From Paenibacillus sp. UNC499MF (GTDB lineage Bacteria; Bacillota; Bacilli; Paenibacillales; NBRC-103111), in the NCBI RefSeq assembly GCF_900107975.1, contig NZ_FNVF01000013.1:49924-113923 (forward strand): 64,000 nt of DNA. Direction: 5' to 3'. The notes below the pieces were generated by a model. That model made no database searches. It had not been told where the DNA came from and saw only the letters and a program-made list of their open reading frames with translations. The position numbers and the translations under genes are program-made. Shown piece by piece: positions 7,164-14,640 of the stretch; position 1 is the first letter of the stretch; each line of letters starts with the position of its first letter.

Positions 7164-8012
7164 CTATTTCCCCCTTTTCAACGAATCCACCTCGGCCTCA
7201 GATAGACCGCTGGCTTTAGCGATGACTGAAACCTGAAGCCCCAAGTCAAGCATGTTTTTAGCGATTTCGATGGCCTTCTTTTGCTCGCCTTGAGCCATAC
7301 CCTTTTCCGTCGCCCATTCGATCATGGATGCTTCATCGTGCAAATACTTTTGCCGTTCTTCATATAATCGGCGGGCTTCCCGGTCCTGGCTCAGAAACTC
7401 CAGCGTATCCATGGCTTTTTTCAAAGTCGGTTCATTCATTTTCAGCACCTCCCAATTGGATTTATCCACACCCTTCAAGAACAACAGCCAGTTGATCAGA
7501 CCGCCTTCAACCGGAGCAGACTTATCATCCAGCTTGGACAGCTCCATAAAATGGACCTCGATATCGTCACACAACTCCAGCCCCGTGTGATCTTCCCTCA
7601 TATGAAAAACATTATGATACCGATCATTGGAAATAAACGAGTAGTTTAAAATATTAATTGTGACGCACTTCTTCAATTCCTTGTAGGTTTGACCTTCCTG
7701 AAGCTGACCGGAGTAACGCTTACTCCAGTAATATAGCGTCCTTTTTTCGATATCATATTTATTAAAAAGCTGCATCTCGATGTTAATTAGTTGACCTTCG
7801 GCCGTTTTCGCCCAAATGTCAAAGATGGATTGTTTATCAAGCGGAGCATCTTTTTCCGTATACGGGTTAAGCAGAACAATTTCGGTCAACGGCGGCTCGC
7901 CGGACTCCGCAAATGTACGATTCAAAAAAGTCAGCAGGACATCTTTATTTTCTTCACTGCCAAAAATCCGTTTAAAAACAAAATCGTTTCGGGGATCCAA
8001 TAAATCCGGCAT
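7164..8012 (-). CDS. Rpn family recombination-promoting nuclease / putative transposase
   Basis: Predicted 282-aa PD-(D/E)XK-superfamily protein of the Rpn/'PDDEXK transposase' family. Seen: DPRNDFVFKRIFGSEENKDVLL at the N-terminus, then FDIWAKTAEGQLINIEMQ, which supplies the conserved D...ExQ active-site residues, and a C-terminal SLSEAEVDSLK-like helix after a WATEKGMAQGEQKKA linker typical of the family. Family members cut DNA and stimulate RecA-independent recombination; some are tied to phage defence. The gene is visibly AT-richer than its surroundings and lies against the tRNA-derived repeats, suggesting acquisition. ATG 8012 is preferred over TTG 8024 because GGAG is 12 bases before the ATG and touches the TTG. 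Confidence 0.85.
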   Translation of the reverse strand: MPDLLDPRNDFVFKRIFGSEENKDVLLTFLNRTFAESGEPPLTEIVLLNPYTEKDAPLDKQSIFDIWAKTAEGQLINIEMQLFNKYDIEKRTLYYWSKRYSGQLQEGQTYKELKKCVTINILNYSFISNDRYHNVFHMREDHTGLELCDDIEVHFMELSKLDDKSAPVEGGLINWLLFLKGVDKSNWEVLKMNEPTLKKAMDTLEFLSQDREARRLYEERQKYLHDEASMIEWATEKGMAQGEQKKAIEIAKNMLDLGLQVSVIAKASGLSEAEVDSLKRGK

Positions 8013-8113
8013 ACGGACATTCAACTCCGTTTCTTTCTATTATACCATGCTTGGGTTGCTTTTTTGCATGATTCCGGCAGTTTTCCCACTATTAGCGTGC
8101 TTCCATAAAAAAT

Positions 8114-8141
8114 AAAAAAGCACTCTGCCGAGTGCTTTTTT
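8114..8141. terminator. Terminator with GCACTC stem
   Basis: AAAAAAGCACTC and GAGTGCTTTTTT pair around TGCC. It serves the minus-strand oxidoreductase, and its stem matches the tRNA-Ala terminator family at 6651 and 6873. Confidence 0.85.
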
Positions 8142-8168
8142 CAGCTGCGGAGCGTTCGAGAACTGCGA

Positions 8169-9197
8169 TCAGCGACCGGAATCGCCCCTCTCCTTTTCCC
8201 CGGCGTTCCCCGCCGTCTCCCTCACATTCAACAACCCCTCCGCGTAGTCCGGATCTTCCAAAAGAGGCCGCCCGATCGCGATGACATCCGCCAATCCGTC
8301 CTCAAGAATGCGGTCGGCAAGACTCCGGGTATAAATCTTCCCGACGGCAATGACCGGAATCTTGAAATGTTGCCTGATCGCGGCCGCATGAGGCAGCTGA
8401 TAAGCGGTGTATACGTCGCTGGGCTGCACCGGAATAATCCCGCCCGAAGACACGTGGATCGCGTCCAGCCCCGACTCCAGCGGCTTTAGCATGCGGGCCC
8501 ATTCTTCCGGGATCAGCCCTCCTTCGCTGTAGTCGGTGGCCGAAATCCGAACGATGACGGGATAGTCTCTGCCCACCTCTTCCCTGACCGCACTGAGGAC
8601 TTCCTGCAAAAACCTTGCCCTTTTCTCGGAACTTCCTCCGTAGGCATCAGTCCGCTTATTGGACAGAGGCGATAAGAATTGATGAATTAAAAACCCGTGC
8701 GCCGCATGAAGCTCTATTCCGTCAAAACCCGCTTCTACACTTCGCCTTGCCGCCATACGGTACTCCTGGATGATGTTATGGATACCCTCTGCCGATAGTT
8801 CTTGCGGCATGCCGTATTGATCGTCGAATGCAATGGCACTGGGCGCAACCAAAGTAGTCGTAACTTCCGGCGAAGATTTTCTTCCCCCGTGCGACAGTTG
8901 GATAAAGACCGGAGTGTCGTGCGCATGGACGGCATCCGTCACTTTCCGCAGCGTCTCCATGTGCCGGTCCGTATAGATGCCGATATCGTTTGCCCACAGT
9001 CTTCCGTTCGGAGAAACGGCCGTGGATTCCAAAATGACGAGACCCACATGCTTCGCCCTCCGCCCGTAATGGTTCCTATGATGTTCAGTGGCAAAGGCTT
9101 CGGAAGTTCCTTTATACTGCTGCAGCGGCGCCATGATCAGCCGGTTTCGTAACGTGATCCCGCCGATAGTTACCGGGTCATTTAAGGTTTTTGTCAT
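8169..9197 (-). CDS. Old yellow enzyme family NADH:flavin oxidoreductase
   Basis: Predicted 342-aa FMN-dependent TIM-barrel ene-reductase. Visible: LRNRLIMAPLQQYK at the start of the barrel, FIQLSHGGRKS, ELHAAHGFLIHQFLSPLSN with the substrate-binding His pair, KRTDAYGGSSEKRARF, VSSGG and the FMN-phosphate loop AVGKIYT...AIGRPLLEDP. The family reduces activated C=C bonds or related substrates with NAD(P)H in the cytoplasm; the physiological substrate is unknown. It is transcribed divergently from an Lrp-type regulator ~150 bp away, which is a reasonable candidate controller. Confidence 0.88.
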   Translation of the reverse strand: MTKTLNDPVTIGGITLRNRLIMAPLQQYKGTSEAFATEHHRNHYGRRAKHVGLVILESTAVSPNGRLWANDIGIYTDRHMETLRKVTDAVHAHDTPVFIQLSHGGRKSSPEVTTTLVAPSAIAFDDQYGMPQELSAEGIHNIIQEYRMAARRSVEAGFDGIELHAAHGFLIHQFLSPLSNKRTDAYGGSSEKRARFLQEVLSAVREEVGRDYPVIVRISATDYSEGGLIPEEWARMLKPLESGLDAIHVSSGGIIPVQPSDVYTAYQLPHAAAIRQHFKIPVIAVGKIYTRSLADRILEDGLADVIAIGRPLLEDPDYAEGLLNVRETAGNAGEKERGDSGR

Positions 9198-9344
9198 CTC
9201 TCATTCTCCTTCGCGATTGATTAATGACATTTTATATTGGAATGTCTTCACATCACATAGTATTATTAAGAGATATCGCTTCTATGAACTAAGTTATGAA
9301 GTTTTATGATCTATTTAACCTTTAAAAATGAGGTGCTCTCCATA

Positions 9345-9779
9345 ATGGACCAAATTGACTCGAAAATTTTATCTTTAATGCATGAAAACGCCCGGATTCC
9401 AATTTCCGAGATGAGCCGGATGATCGCCATGTCGCAGCCGGCCGTAACCGAAAGACTGCGTAAATTGGAAGAACAGGGAGTTATTACAGGCTACCGCGCG
9501 AAGCTTTCGCCCCCAAAACTCGGCAAGCAGACAACGGCGTTCATTTTGTTCAAAACGACCGATTGCAAAGGCTTCGCCGCTTTCAGCGAAAAATCCCTTG
9601 AGATCGTCGATCTATACCGGATCAGCGGCGAGTACAACTTTTTAATGAAAGTGTTAAGCGAAACAACGGAATCGTTGACCGGTTTTCTCGATGAATGCAG
9701 CGCCTACGGATTTTCAACGACCTTAATTGTGCTTTCGACCGCTTTTGAAGATAAAAGCCTGATAGGAATCGACCTGTAA
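9345..9779 (+). CDS. Lrp/AsnC family transcriptional regulator
   Basis: Predicted 144-aa regulator with the N-terminal AsnC helix-turn-helix (DQIDSKILSLMHENARIPISEM, QPAVTERLRKLEEQGVITGY) and a C-terminal RAM ligand-binding domain. Family members sense amino acids or related small molecules and act as oligomers. Start ATG 9345 follows GAGGTG; an in-frame ATG at 9306 lacks a site. Divergent from the OYE-family gene, so it may control it. Confidence 0.88.
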   Translation: MDQIDSKILSLMHENARIPISEMSRMIAMSQPAVTERLRKLEEQGVITGYRAKLSPPKLGKQTTAFILFKTTDCKGFAAFSEKSLEIVDLYRISGEYNFLMKVLSETTESLTGFLDECSAYGFSTTLIVLSTAFEDKSLIGIDL

Positions 9780-9969
9780 GTTAGCGTAAGCGTAAAATCG
9801 CTGTGCTTCTTACAGTGCCGAATGGTTCGAGCAGTTGAAAAAGCAAACCGCCGACATCGTTCAAGCCGGATCATCCAGTACACCGCTCTTTGGCGTTTTG
9901 TTTGTGTTCAACGGTCGATCCCGGTGATTCGGTTTTGCAGATAAAATTTTTTTATAGCTGATTTCGGCA

Positions 9970-9998
9970 TTGCAACGATACCCGTGTGACTTTATAAT
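9970..9998 (+). promoter_or_regulatory. Promoter of fusB-like leader transcript
   Basis: TTGCAA (9970-9975) and TATAAT (9993-9998) with a 17-bp spacer. It places the transcript start near 10005 and gives a ~200-nt leader before the FusB-family gene. The stretch 9780-9969 has no gene. Confidence 0.75.
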
Positions 9999-10024
9999 GG
10001 TCGGGTAAGAGGAGGTCGGTACAA

Positions 10025-10072
10025 ATGGCAAATCACTTTGCCAGTACAAGATACGGCTCATGCGAAGCCTGA
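10025..10072 (+). CDS. Putative 15-aa leader peptide of fusB-like gene
   Basis: A 15-codon frame (MANHFASTRYGSCEA) begins at ATG 10025 with an excellent ribosome site AGAGGAGG 9 bases upstream, ~20 nt after the predicted transcript start. A 6-bp hairpin GGCAAA/TTTGCC (10027-10042) sits on its first codons. Its last codons (GCGAAGCC, 10062-10069) can pair with GGCTTTGC at 10153-10160, the left arm of the hairpin that masks the downstream ribosome site. Staphylococcal fusB is known to be induced by translational attenuation through a leader peptide; this layout matches that logic. Expression not shown. Confidence 0.6.
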   Translation: MANHFASTRYGSCEA

Positions 10073-10152
10073 TTATGGGGCGATACTTTGCATGGGCGGA
10101 CATTTCACGATAACATAGTCGCCCGAAACAGCTTATATCGTTTCTAATAATG

Positions 10153-10203
10153 GGCTTTGCACTTATTTTTTTAGCGTAAATAAAAAATAAGGGGCTGAAA
10201 GCC
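10153..10203 (+). promoter_or_regulatory. Ribosome-site-masking hairpin before fusB-like gene
   Basis: GGCTTT (10153-10158) pairs with AAAGCC (10198-10203), and CTTATTTTTT (10162-10171) pairs with AAAAAATAAG (10182-10191). The fold ends exactly at the ATG and traps the AAGGGG ribosome site (10189-10194) partly in a stem and partly in an internal loop. It is a translational switch candidate with the upstream leader peptide. Confidence 0.65.
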
Positions 10204-10860
10204 ATGATACAACCATTTATTAGAAACCATCAATATAATGTCATTAAAAAGCAGAGTCTTCTGCTGCAGAAAACCCACGAGACCGTTTCCGATCCGAAAG
10301 TCGTGGCATCCGTAAAAGCCAGCGCTCCGTTCAAACTGCTTGAAGCATTCCCGGACGCGGACGGCGTTCAAAAACAACTGCTGGAAAAGATTTCGGGACT
10401 GCGCACCGCAGAAGAATTCAAGCATTATCCGGAGTCGCTGCAACCCTACTTGGCACCGTTTCCGGCACTGACGGCAAAACAGATCGCCAAGCTTTTTCCG
10501 AAAAACAAGAAGCTGAAGATTCCCGACTTGTCCGAAATCGATTACCGCTATGTCACTTATTTGGGCTGGACCGATATCGCGACGAACAAACTGTTTCTCG
10601 TCTACCCGCTGAACGGGAAACTGGTCGGAATCGAAGGAAGATATACACCGGCGAACAAAGGCGTATGCTTTCTGTGCAACAAGCACGAGGAAGTCGCGCT
10701 GTTTACGGCGGTAACAAAATCAAGGCCCGCCAAAGCCTCTTCCGATTACTACAAGGCAATCGGGAACTACCTGTGTGTAGACAGTACCGTCTGCAATCAG
10801 AACATCACGAATGTCACCGCCCTCGACAAATTTGTCCGGGAAGTGGTTGGCGAGTCGTAA
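10204..10860 (+). CDS. FusB/FusC family EF-G-binding protein
   Basis: Predicted 218-aa protein of the FusB/FBP family: helical N-terminal domain (residues ~1-85) and a C-terminal treble-clef zinc domain with CFLC (residues ~158-161) and a second cysteine pair CVDSTVC. Family members bind elongation factor G and free it from fusidic-acid-stalled ribosomes, giving fusidic acid tolerance; many chromosomal homologues in Gram-positives are annotated as fibronectin-binding by historical error. Start ATG 10204 has AAGGGG 9 bases upstream, buried in a hairpin. Monocistronic with its own promoter, leader and terminator, which supports inducible expression. Confidence 0.85.
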   Translation: MIQPFIRNHQYNVIKKQSLLLQKTHETVSDPKVVASVKASAPFKLLEAFPDADGVQKQLLEKISGLRTAEEFKHYPESLQPYLAPFPALTAKQIAKLFPKNKKLKIPDLSEIDYRYVTYLGWTDIATNKLFLVYPLNGKLVGIEGRYTPANKGVCFLCNKHEEVALFTAVTKSRPAKASSDYYKAIGNYLCVDSTVCNQNITNVTALDKFVREVVGES

Positions 10861-10932
10861 ACGGGTGCCCGTATCCATGTAAAAAGGCGCCGCGGATCAG
10901 ACATTCCGCAGCTTAATATGTAAGCGCAAAGC

Positions 10933-10970
10933 TAAGAGCCTGCCGTTACCGGCAGGCTCTTATTGGTTTT
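10933..10970 (+). terminator. Terminator of fusB-like gene
   Basis: TAAGAGCCTGCCG (10933-10945) pairs with CGGCAGGCTCTTA (10950-10962), followed by TTGGTTTT. Confidence 0.85.
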
Positions 10971-11016
10971 CGGAGAAGCCTCCGCCGTACTGACAGGGCG
11001 GGATCACACCTGTAAA

Positions 11017-11352
11017 CTATCTGCGCTCCAGATTTTCCACATAATCCTTGGCCTCTTTCAATCCGATCCCTTGTTCGGCTCTCACCAGTTTGATCGCTTT
11101 GATTTTATCGCCTCGTGCGAGCAAGTGCTGCACTCTTTCGTCAAGAAGCGAGTTTTGTGCCGAAGCGGGCTGAAGGGGCCGGGGGTCCGCTGCCGGCTTT
11201 AACCGGTTCACCACCGTACCTTCCGCCCGCCCCTTCAGCCACTCCAGATCGGATTGGATATCGTTAATCCGGCTTTGAAGGCTGAACACTTTAATGAGCA
11301 GAAGCAGAGCGAGAATCAGAGCCCCGACCGCTACCATTTCAATCGTTTCCAT
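11017..11352 (-). CDS. Membrane-anchored protein with L7/L12-like C-terminal domain
   Basis: Predicted 111-aa protein: an N-terminal membrane helix (MVAVGALILALLLLIKVF), a short coiled-coil-like stretch (LQSRINDIQSDLEWLKG), a proline-rich linker and a C-terminal segment (DKIKAIKLVRAEQGIGLKEAKDYVE) resembling the ribosomal protein L7/L12 C-terminal fold, which recruits translation factors. Start ATG 11352 follows AAAGGAG. Membrane tethering of such a domain is unusual; function unknown. Confident in architecture, not in role. Confidence 0.7.
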   Translation of the reverse strand: METIEMVAVGALILALLLLIKVFSLQSRINDIQSDLEWLKGRAEGTVVNRLKPAADPRPLQPASAQNSLLDERVQHLLARGDKIKAIKLVRAEQGIGLKEAKDYVENLERR

Positions 11353-11536
11353 GGAATCGCTCCTTTCACCCGGGGCCTGTTTGGCTAACCTGCCCACGTA
11401 TAGGGAATTATACCATATCCCTTCAAGCACTTTGTCACAGCGGTAAACGGCCTCCTCTTAACCGGTCCGTTCCTTGTTGATGCGGCTTGAATGCTATACA
11501 ATGGAAACAAAAAAAGACCCAAAGGGGAATCCGACG

Positions 11537-11989
11537 ATGGCCCAAGTGGACATGCCTTCCATCCTGCTGCTCGGTTTGGCCCTTCTCGGGCTGCTCAGCA
11601 GCAATTCGACCGTTACGATCGCCATGCTCGTTCTCTTGCTCCTGCGGGTGATGAATGTTCATCAGGCCTTTCCCTTTTTGGAAAAGTACGGGTTAACGAT
11701 CGGTGTCGTCATTCTCACTATCGGTGTCATGACGCCCATTGCCAGCGGCAAAATGCCCGTCCAGACTATTCTCCAGTCCTTTATGCACTGGAAATCGCTT
11801 CTCGCCGTCCTCATCGGAATCACCGTCGCTTACCTGGGCGGCCGGGGCGCCCTCCTTATGACGAACCAGCCGAATGTAGTGGCCGGGCTGCTTATCGGTA
11901 CCGTGCTGGGCGTCGCCCTGTTCCGCGGCGTTCCCGTCGGACCGCTGATTGCGGCCGGGCTGCTCTCTCTTCTTATCGGCAAGGGCTGA
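11537..11989 (+). CDS. DUF441 family membrane protein (YtwI-type)
   Basis: Predicted 150-aa hydrophobic protein with four or five membrane spans and the DUF441 signature regions [75 protein letters not shown] and [18 protein letters not shown]. The length fits the family. Start ATG 11537 follows AAAGGGG; the upstream in-frame Met codons lack sites. No experimental function is known for this family. Confidence 0.85.
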   Translation: MAQVDMPSILLLGLALLGLLSSNSTVTIAMLVLLLLRVMNVHQAFPFLEKYGLTIGVVILTIGVMTPIASGKMPVQTILQSFMHWKSLLAVLIGITVAYLGGRGALLMTNQPNVVAGLLIGTVLGVALFRGVPVGPLIAAGLLSLLIGKG

Positions 11990-12036
11990 AACGAACCTAT
12001 ACGCGTTCCCTTCATTACGGCCGGTACCAAACACAC

Positions 12037-12072
12037 AAAAAAAACTGCCCTTATAAAGAGGCAGTTTTTTTG
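12037..12072. terminator. Bidirectional terminator
   Basis: AAAAAACTGCC pairs with GGCAGTTTTTTT. It lies between the convergent DUF441 and azoreductase genes and can stop both. Confidence 0.85.
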
Positions 12073-12101
12073 TTTATATGAGAACACCGCAAGGGGGAAG
12101 C

Positions 12102-12749
12102 TTATACTCGCGATGGGGTTTTCGCAAACTGGGCGGCTGCTTCGGCCGCTCTCGTTTTGGCACCCTGCACAAGCTCTTGCGCTTTGTCCGGGTAAGCCGC
12201 GATACCTTCCACGTAGACATGTTCGTAATCCGTAATTCCGATGAACGCCATAATTCCCCGCAGGTATTTGTCGGTAAATTCAAAGTCCGCGGCCGGGCCT
12301 TCGGAATAAATGCCTCCGCGCGCCTGAATGTGAACGACTTTTTTGCCGTTCATCAAGCCTTCTGGACCGTTCGCCGTATAGCGGAACGTTTTACCCGCGA
12401 TCGCAATGTTGTCGATGTACGCTTTCAGCATGGGCGGGTAACTCAAGTTCCACATCGGAGTGACGAATACGTAGCCGTCAGCGGACAAAAACTGCTCCAA
12501 TACTTCATTCATCCGGTTGATCCCAGCCGCTTCCGTGTCGTTCAGCGCTTCCCCCGCACGCAGTTTATCCCAGCCGTTCAGGATATCGGCGTCGATTAAG
12601 GGGATATGGTCTTCGTACACATCGACGCGCTCCACTGTGAGTTCGGGATTTTCCCGGACAGCCGCCTCCAGAAAATGCTCCCCGACCTGTAGACCGTAAG
12701 AACGGTCGACCCCTCTTGGATTGGCAGTGATATATAATAATTTGTTCAT
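12102..12749 (-). CDS. azoR: FMN-dependent NADH-azoreductase
   Basis: Predicted 215-aa flavodoxin-like homodimeric NADH:quinone/azo reductase. Seen: the FMN-binding start LLYITANPRG...SYGLQVG, the PMWNLSYPPMLKAYID motif that packs on the flavin, and ARGGIYSEGP. The enzyme detoxifies quinones and azo compounds by two-electron reduction in the cytoplasm. ATG 12749 follows AGGAGG. A palindrome TTAC-N5-GTAA covers the transcription start, fitting control by a quinone-sensing MarR/HxlR (YodB-type) repressor as for B. subtilis azoR1; the repressor is not in this window. Confidence 0.9.
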   Translation of the reverse strand: MNKLLYITANPRGVDRSYGLQVGEHFLEAAVRENPELTVERVDVYEDHIPLIDADILNGWDKLRAGEALNDTEAAGINRMNEVLEQFLSADGYVFVTPMWNLSYPPMLKAYIDNIAIAGKTFRYTANGPEGLMNGKKVVHIQARGGIYSEGPAADFEFTDKYLRGIMAFIGITDYEHVYVEGIAAYPDKAQELVQGAKTRAAEAAAQFAKTPSRV

Positions 12750-12807
12750 TTTGATTTCCTCCTAGTCTGATTTCGAAAAATTTGTTTTCGCTAACTTGTA
12801 TTCCTTA

Positions 12808-12824
12808 ACTTACTTTATGTAAGT
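12808..12824. promoter_or_regulatory. Putative azoR operator
   Basis: ACTTAC-TTTAT-GTAAGT, a palindrome with 6-bp arms, immediately downstream of the minus-strand -10 and so over the likely +1. The TTAC-N5-GTAA core fits HxlR/DUF24-type repressor sites. Confidence 0.65.
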
Positions 12825-12853
12825 ATATTAGCATTATTACTTTCTTTTGTAAA
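12825..12853 (-). promoter_or_regulatory. azoR promoter
   Basis: Minus strand TTTACA (12848-12853), 17-bp spacer, TAATAT (12825-12830). Confidence 0.7.
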
Positions 12854-12893
12854 GCAGCTATATTAAAATATTTAACTGTAAGTTTCTGCCCAT

Positions 12894-12920
12894 AAAAAAA
12901 CCCGCCGGTATCCGGCGGAT
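12894..12920 (-). terminator. Terminator of DUF2642 gene
   Basis: On the minus strand ATCCGCCGG pairs with CCGGCGG, followed by seven T. Confidence 0.85.
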
Positions 12921-12939
12921 CTTACGCTCCGATAAAGTT

Positions 12940-13551
12940 TTACTCCGGCATGACCCAAATAATTTGTGCCGTCCGGATAAAAAATTTCTTACCGTCCTCC
13001 TGGACCACGACATGATCCGGTTTTACGTCTGCCAGAACGCCCCGGTTGCTGCCGCGGACCGTTTCCACCACCACGCTCCGGCCCACAATCGTTTTCAGCG
13101 TCTGATACACATAGGGATCGATGCTGAAAAAAGGCTGCGGTACCGCTACCGGAGCGCCTCCGGAAGGGACACCCGCTTCAAGGGCGCCGAAGCCGCCCTG
13201 CCCAGACGCTCCTCCGGCCGATCCGACGAAGTTTCCTTGAGGAATAGGCGCCGTTCCCCCGCTGCCCGTTTGAAATCCCGGAGAATATCCCGCCTGACCG
13301 GACCAGCCGCCGTCTGCTGAACCGAAGCTCTCCGGGTAAGCTCCCTGCGGCGCAAAAGTGCCGGGCAGCCCACCCTGCGGCTGACCCTGATTGCCCTGGG
13401 GCTGATTGATCCCGCCGAAGAAGGGGGATCCCTGTTGAAGCGGATAGTCCGGCAGCTGCGCCTGTCCCTGCGTTATCTTCGTGTAATCCGGTACCCCCGG
13501 ATTTCCCAAGCCCCATGGGACTCCCTGACCGTTTCCTTGCGTAATCGACAT
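12940..13551 (-). CDS. DUF2642 protein with Gln/Gly/Pro-rich N-terminus
   Basis: Predicted 203-aa protein. Residues 1-~140 are low-complexity, rich in Gly, Gln and Pro (GNQGQPQGG, FAPQGAYPESFG). Residues ~142-203 form a compact beta domain (FFSIDPYVYQTLKTIVGRSVVVETVRG...GVLADVKPDHVVVQ...IIWVMP) matching DUF2642, seen in YuzF-like and spore coat-associated proteins. AAGGAGG lies before ATG 13551. A surface or coat role is plausible from composition; unproven. Confidence 0.75.
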   Translation of the reverse strand: MSITQGNGQGVPWGLGNPGVPDYTKITQGQAQLPDYPLQQGSPFFGGINQPQGNQGQPQGGLPGTFAPQGAYPESFGSADGGWSGQAGYSPGFQTGSGGTAPIPQGNFVGSAGGASGQGGFGALEAGVPSGGAPVAVPQPFFSIDPYVYQTLKTIVGRSVVVETVRGSNRGVLADVKPDHVVVQEDGKKFFIRTAQIIWVMPE

Positions 13552-13684
13552 GTCGTCGCCTCCTTTGCCTTTTCACCCTGAAACATATGGCCGCTGAGCC
13601 GCCGATATGCCTGTTGACCTGCTGCTAATTGGCGAAAACTGGAGGCATATGCCTGTCTTCCGTCCATTTTCCCCGGCCAAACAG

Positions 13685-13718
13685 CAAAAAAGCTTTCCTC
13701 TTATGGAAGAAGAAAGCC
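13685..13718 (-). terminator. Terminator of nrdR
   Basis: On the minus strand GCTTTC pairs with GAAAGC around a TTCC-ATAA-GAGGA inner region, followed by TTTTTT. Confidence 0.75.
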
Positions 13719-13738
13719 ATGCGGACATGTCCGAATCT

Positions 13739-14221
13739 CTAGCCGTCCGGTTTCAATGCATTCAGGTTCGTTTTGCCTAAAATTTGCTCCAGTTCCTTCA
13801 GGAACATGTTGATATCTTTAAACTGTCTGTACACCGACGCAAAGCGGATATAGGCCACTTCGTCGACCGGGTAAAGCTGCTCCATCACCAGTTCTCCGAT
13901 TCTCATGCTGTCCACTTCGGCGTGGGCCATGTTGCGGACCTGCATTTCAACCTCGGAGACGATCTGTTCCAGCCGGTCCACGGAAACCGGGCGTTTCTCG
14001 CAGGCTCTGATTAACCCGCGCAAAATCTTGTCGCGGTTAAATTCTTCGCGGCTGCCGTCTTTTTTGATTACGATGAGAGGCGTTTCCTCCACCATCTCGA
14101 ACGTCGTAAACCGCCGCTGGCACTTCTCGCATTCTCTGCGCCGGCGGATCGACTTGTTATCGTTCGCCGACCGCGAGTCCAGCACTTTCGTTCCGTTGTG
14201 CTCGCAAAACGGGCATTTCAT
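13739..14221 (-). CDS. nrdR: Transcriptional repressor NrdR
   Basis: 160-aa NrdR: an N-terminal zinc ribbon (CPFC...CEKC) with the [17 protein letters not shown] signature, then an ATP-cone domain ([23 protein letters not shown]...ACEKRPVS). NrdR represses ribonucleotide reductase genes by reading ATP/dATP through the cone and binding NrdR boxes. Length and motifs are canonical. AGGAGG precedes ATG 14221. Its usual neighbours coaE, mutM and polA lie close by on the same strand. Confidence 0.97.
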   Translation of the reverse strand: MKCPFCEHNGTKVLDSRSANDNKSIRRRRECEKCQRRFTTFEMVEETPLIVIKKDGSREEFNRDKILRGLIRACEKRPVSVDRLEQIVSEVEMQVRNMAHAEVDSMRIGELVMEQLYPVDEVAYIRFASVYRQFKDINMFLKELEQILGKTNLNALKPDG

Positions 14222-14270
14222 CGGGATTTCCTCCTCTCGTCCGTTTTTTATTTTTCTCCCAGATGTTGCT

Positions 14271-14301
14271 TGTTATCAAGCTTACAAAAACGCACATAAT
14301 A
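14271..14301 (+). promoter_or_regulatory. Possible SigG promoter of SASP gene
   Basis: CATAATA (14295-14301) resembles a forespore SigG -10; TGTTAT lies 18 bp upstream as a weak -35. Expected from the gene product; the match is partial. Confidence 0.35.
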
Positions 14302-14331
14302 GTTCTACCAACGACAAGGAGGTGAACAGAA

Positions 14332-14562
14332 ATGGGTGCAGGACAATCTCGCAACAGTAACGTACTGGTTGTTCCACAAGCTAACCAAGCTTTGGATCAG
14401 CTGAAATACGAAGTTGCCCAAGAGCTTGGTATTGCGATTCCTCAAGACGGTTACTACGGTAACATGGCTACTCGCGACACGGGTGCAATCGGGGGTCACA
14501 TTACTCGCAGACTGGTGCAAATCGCCGAACAACAACTGGCCGGTCAAGGCCAATCCCGCTAA
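14332..14562 (+). CDS. Alpha/beta-type small acid-soluble spore protein
   Basis: 76-aa SASP that coats spore DNA in the forespore and is degraded at germination. Seen: N-terminal GAGQSRNSNVLVVPQANQALDQ, the GPR protease site region KYEVAQELGI, and the DNA-binding C-terminal half ATRDTGAIGGHITRRLVQIAEQQL. AAGGAGGTG precedes ATG 14332. Monocistronic between a possible SigG promoter and a strong terminator. Confidence 0.97.
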   Translation: MGAGQSRNSNVLVVPQANQALDQLKYEVAQELGIAIPQDGYYGNMATRDTGAIGGHITRRLVQIAEQQLAGQGQSR

Positions 14563-14590
14563 CTCCTAGCGGAACCCAAGTAAGGCTTGA

Positions 14591-14640
14591 AGTATCGGAT
14601 TCGGCGGCTACACCCGCCGGGTCCGGTGCTTCTTTATTTG
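14591..14640 (+). terminator. Terminator of SASP gene
   Basis: A ~17-bp stem (14591-14607 with 14614-14630, several G-U pairs) around CTACAC, then TCTTTATTT. It overlaps the end of the convergent lytic transglycosylase gene by a few bases. Confidence 0.75.
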
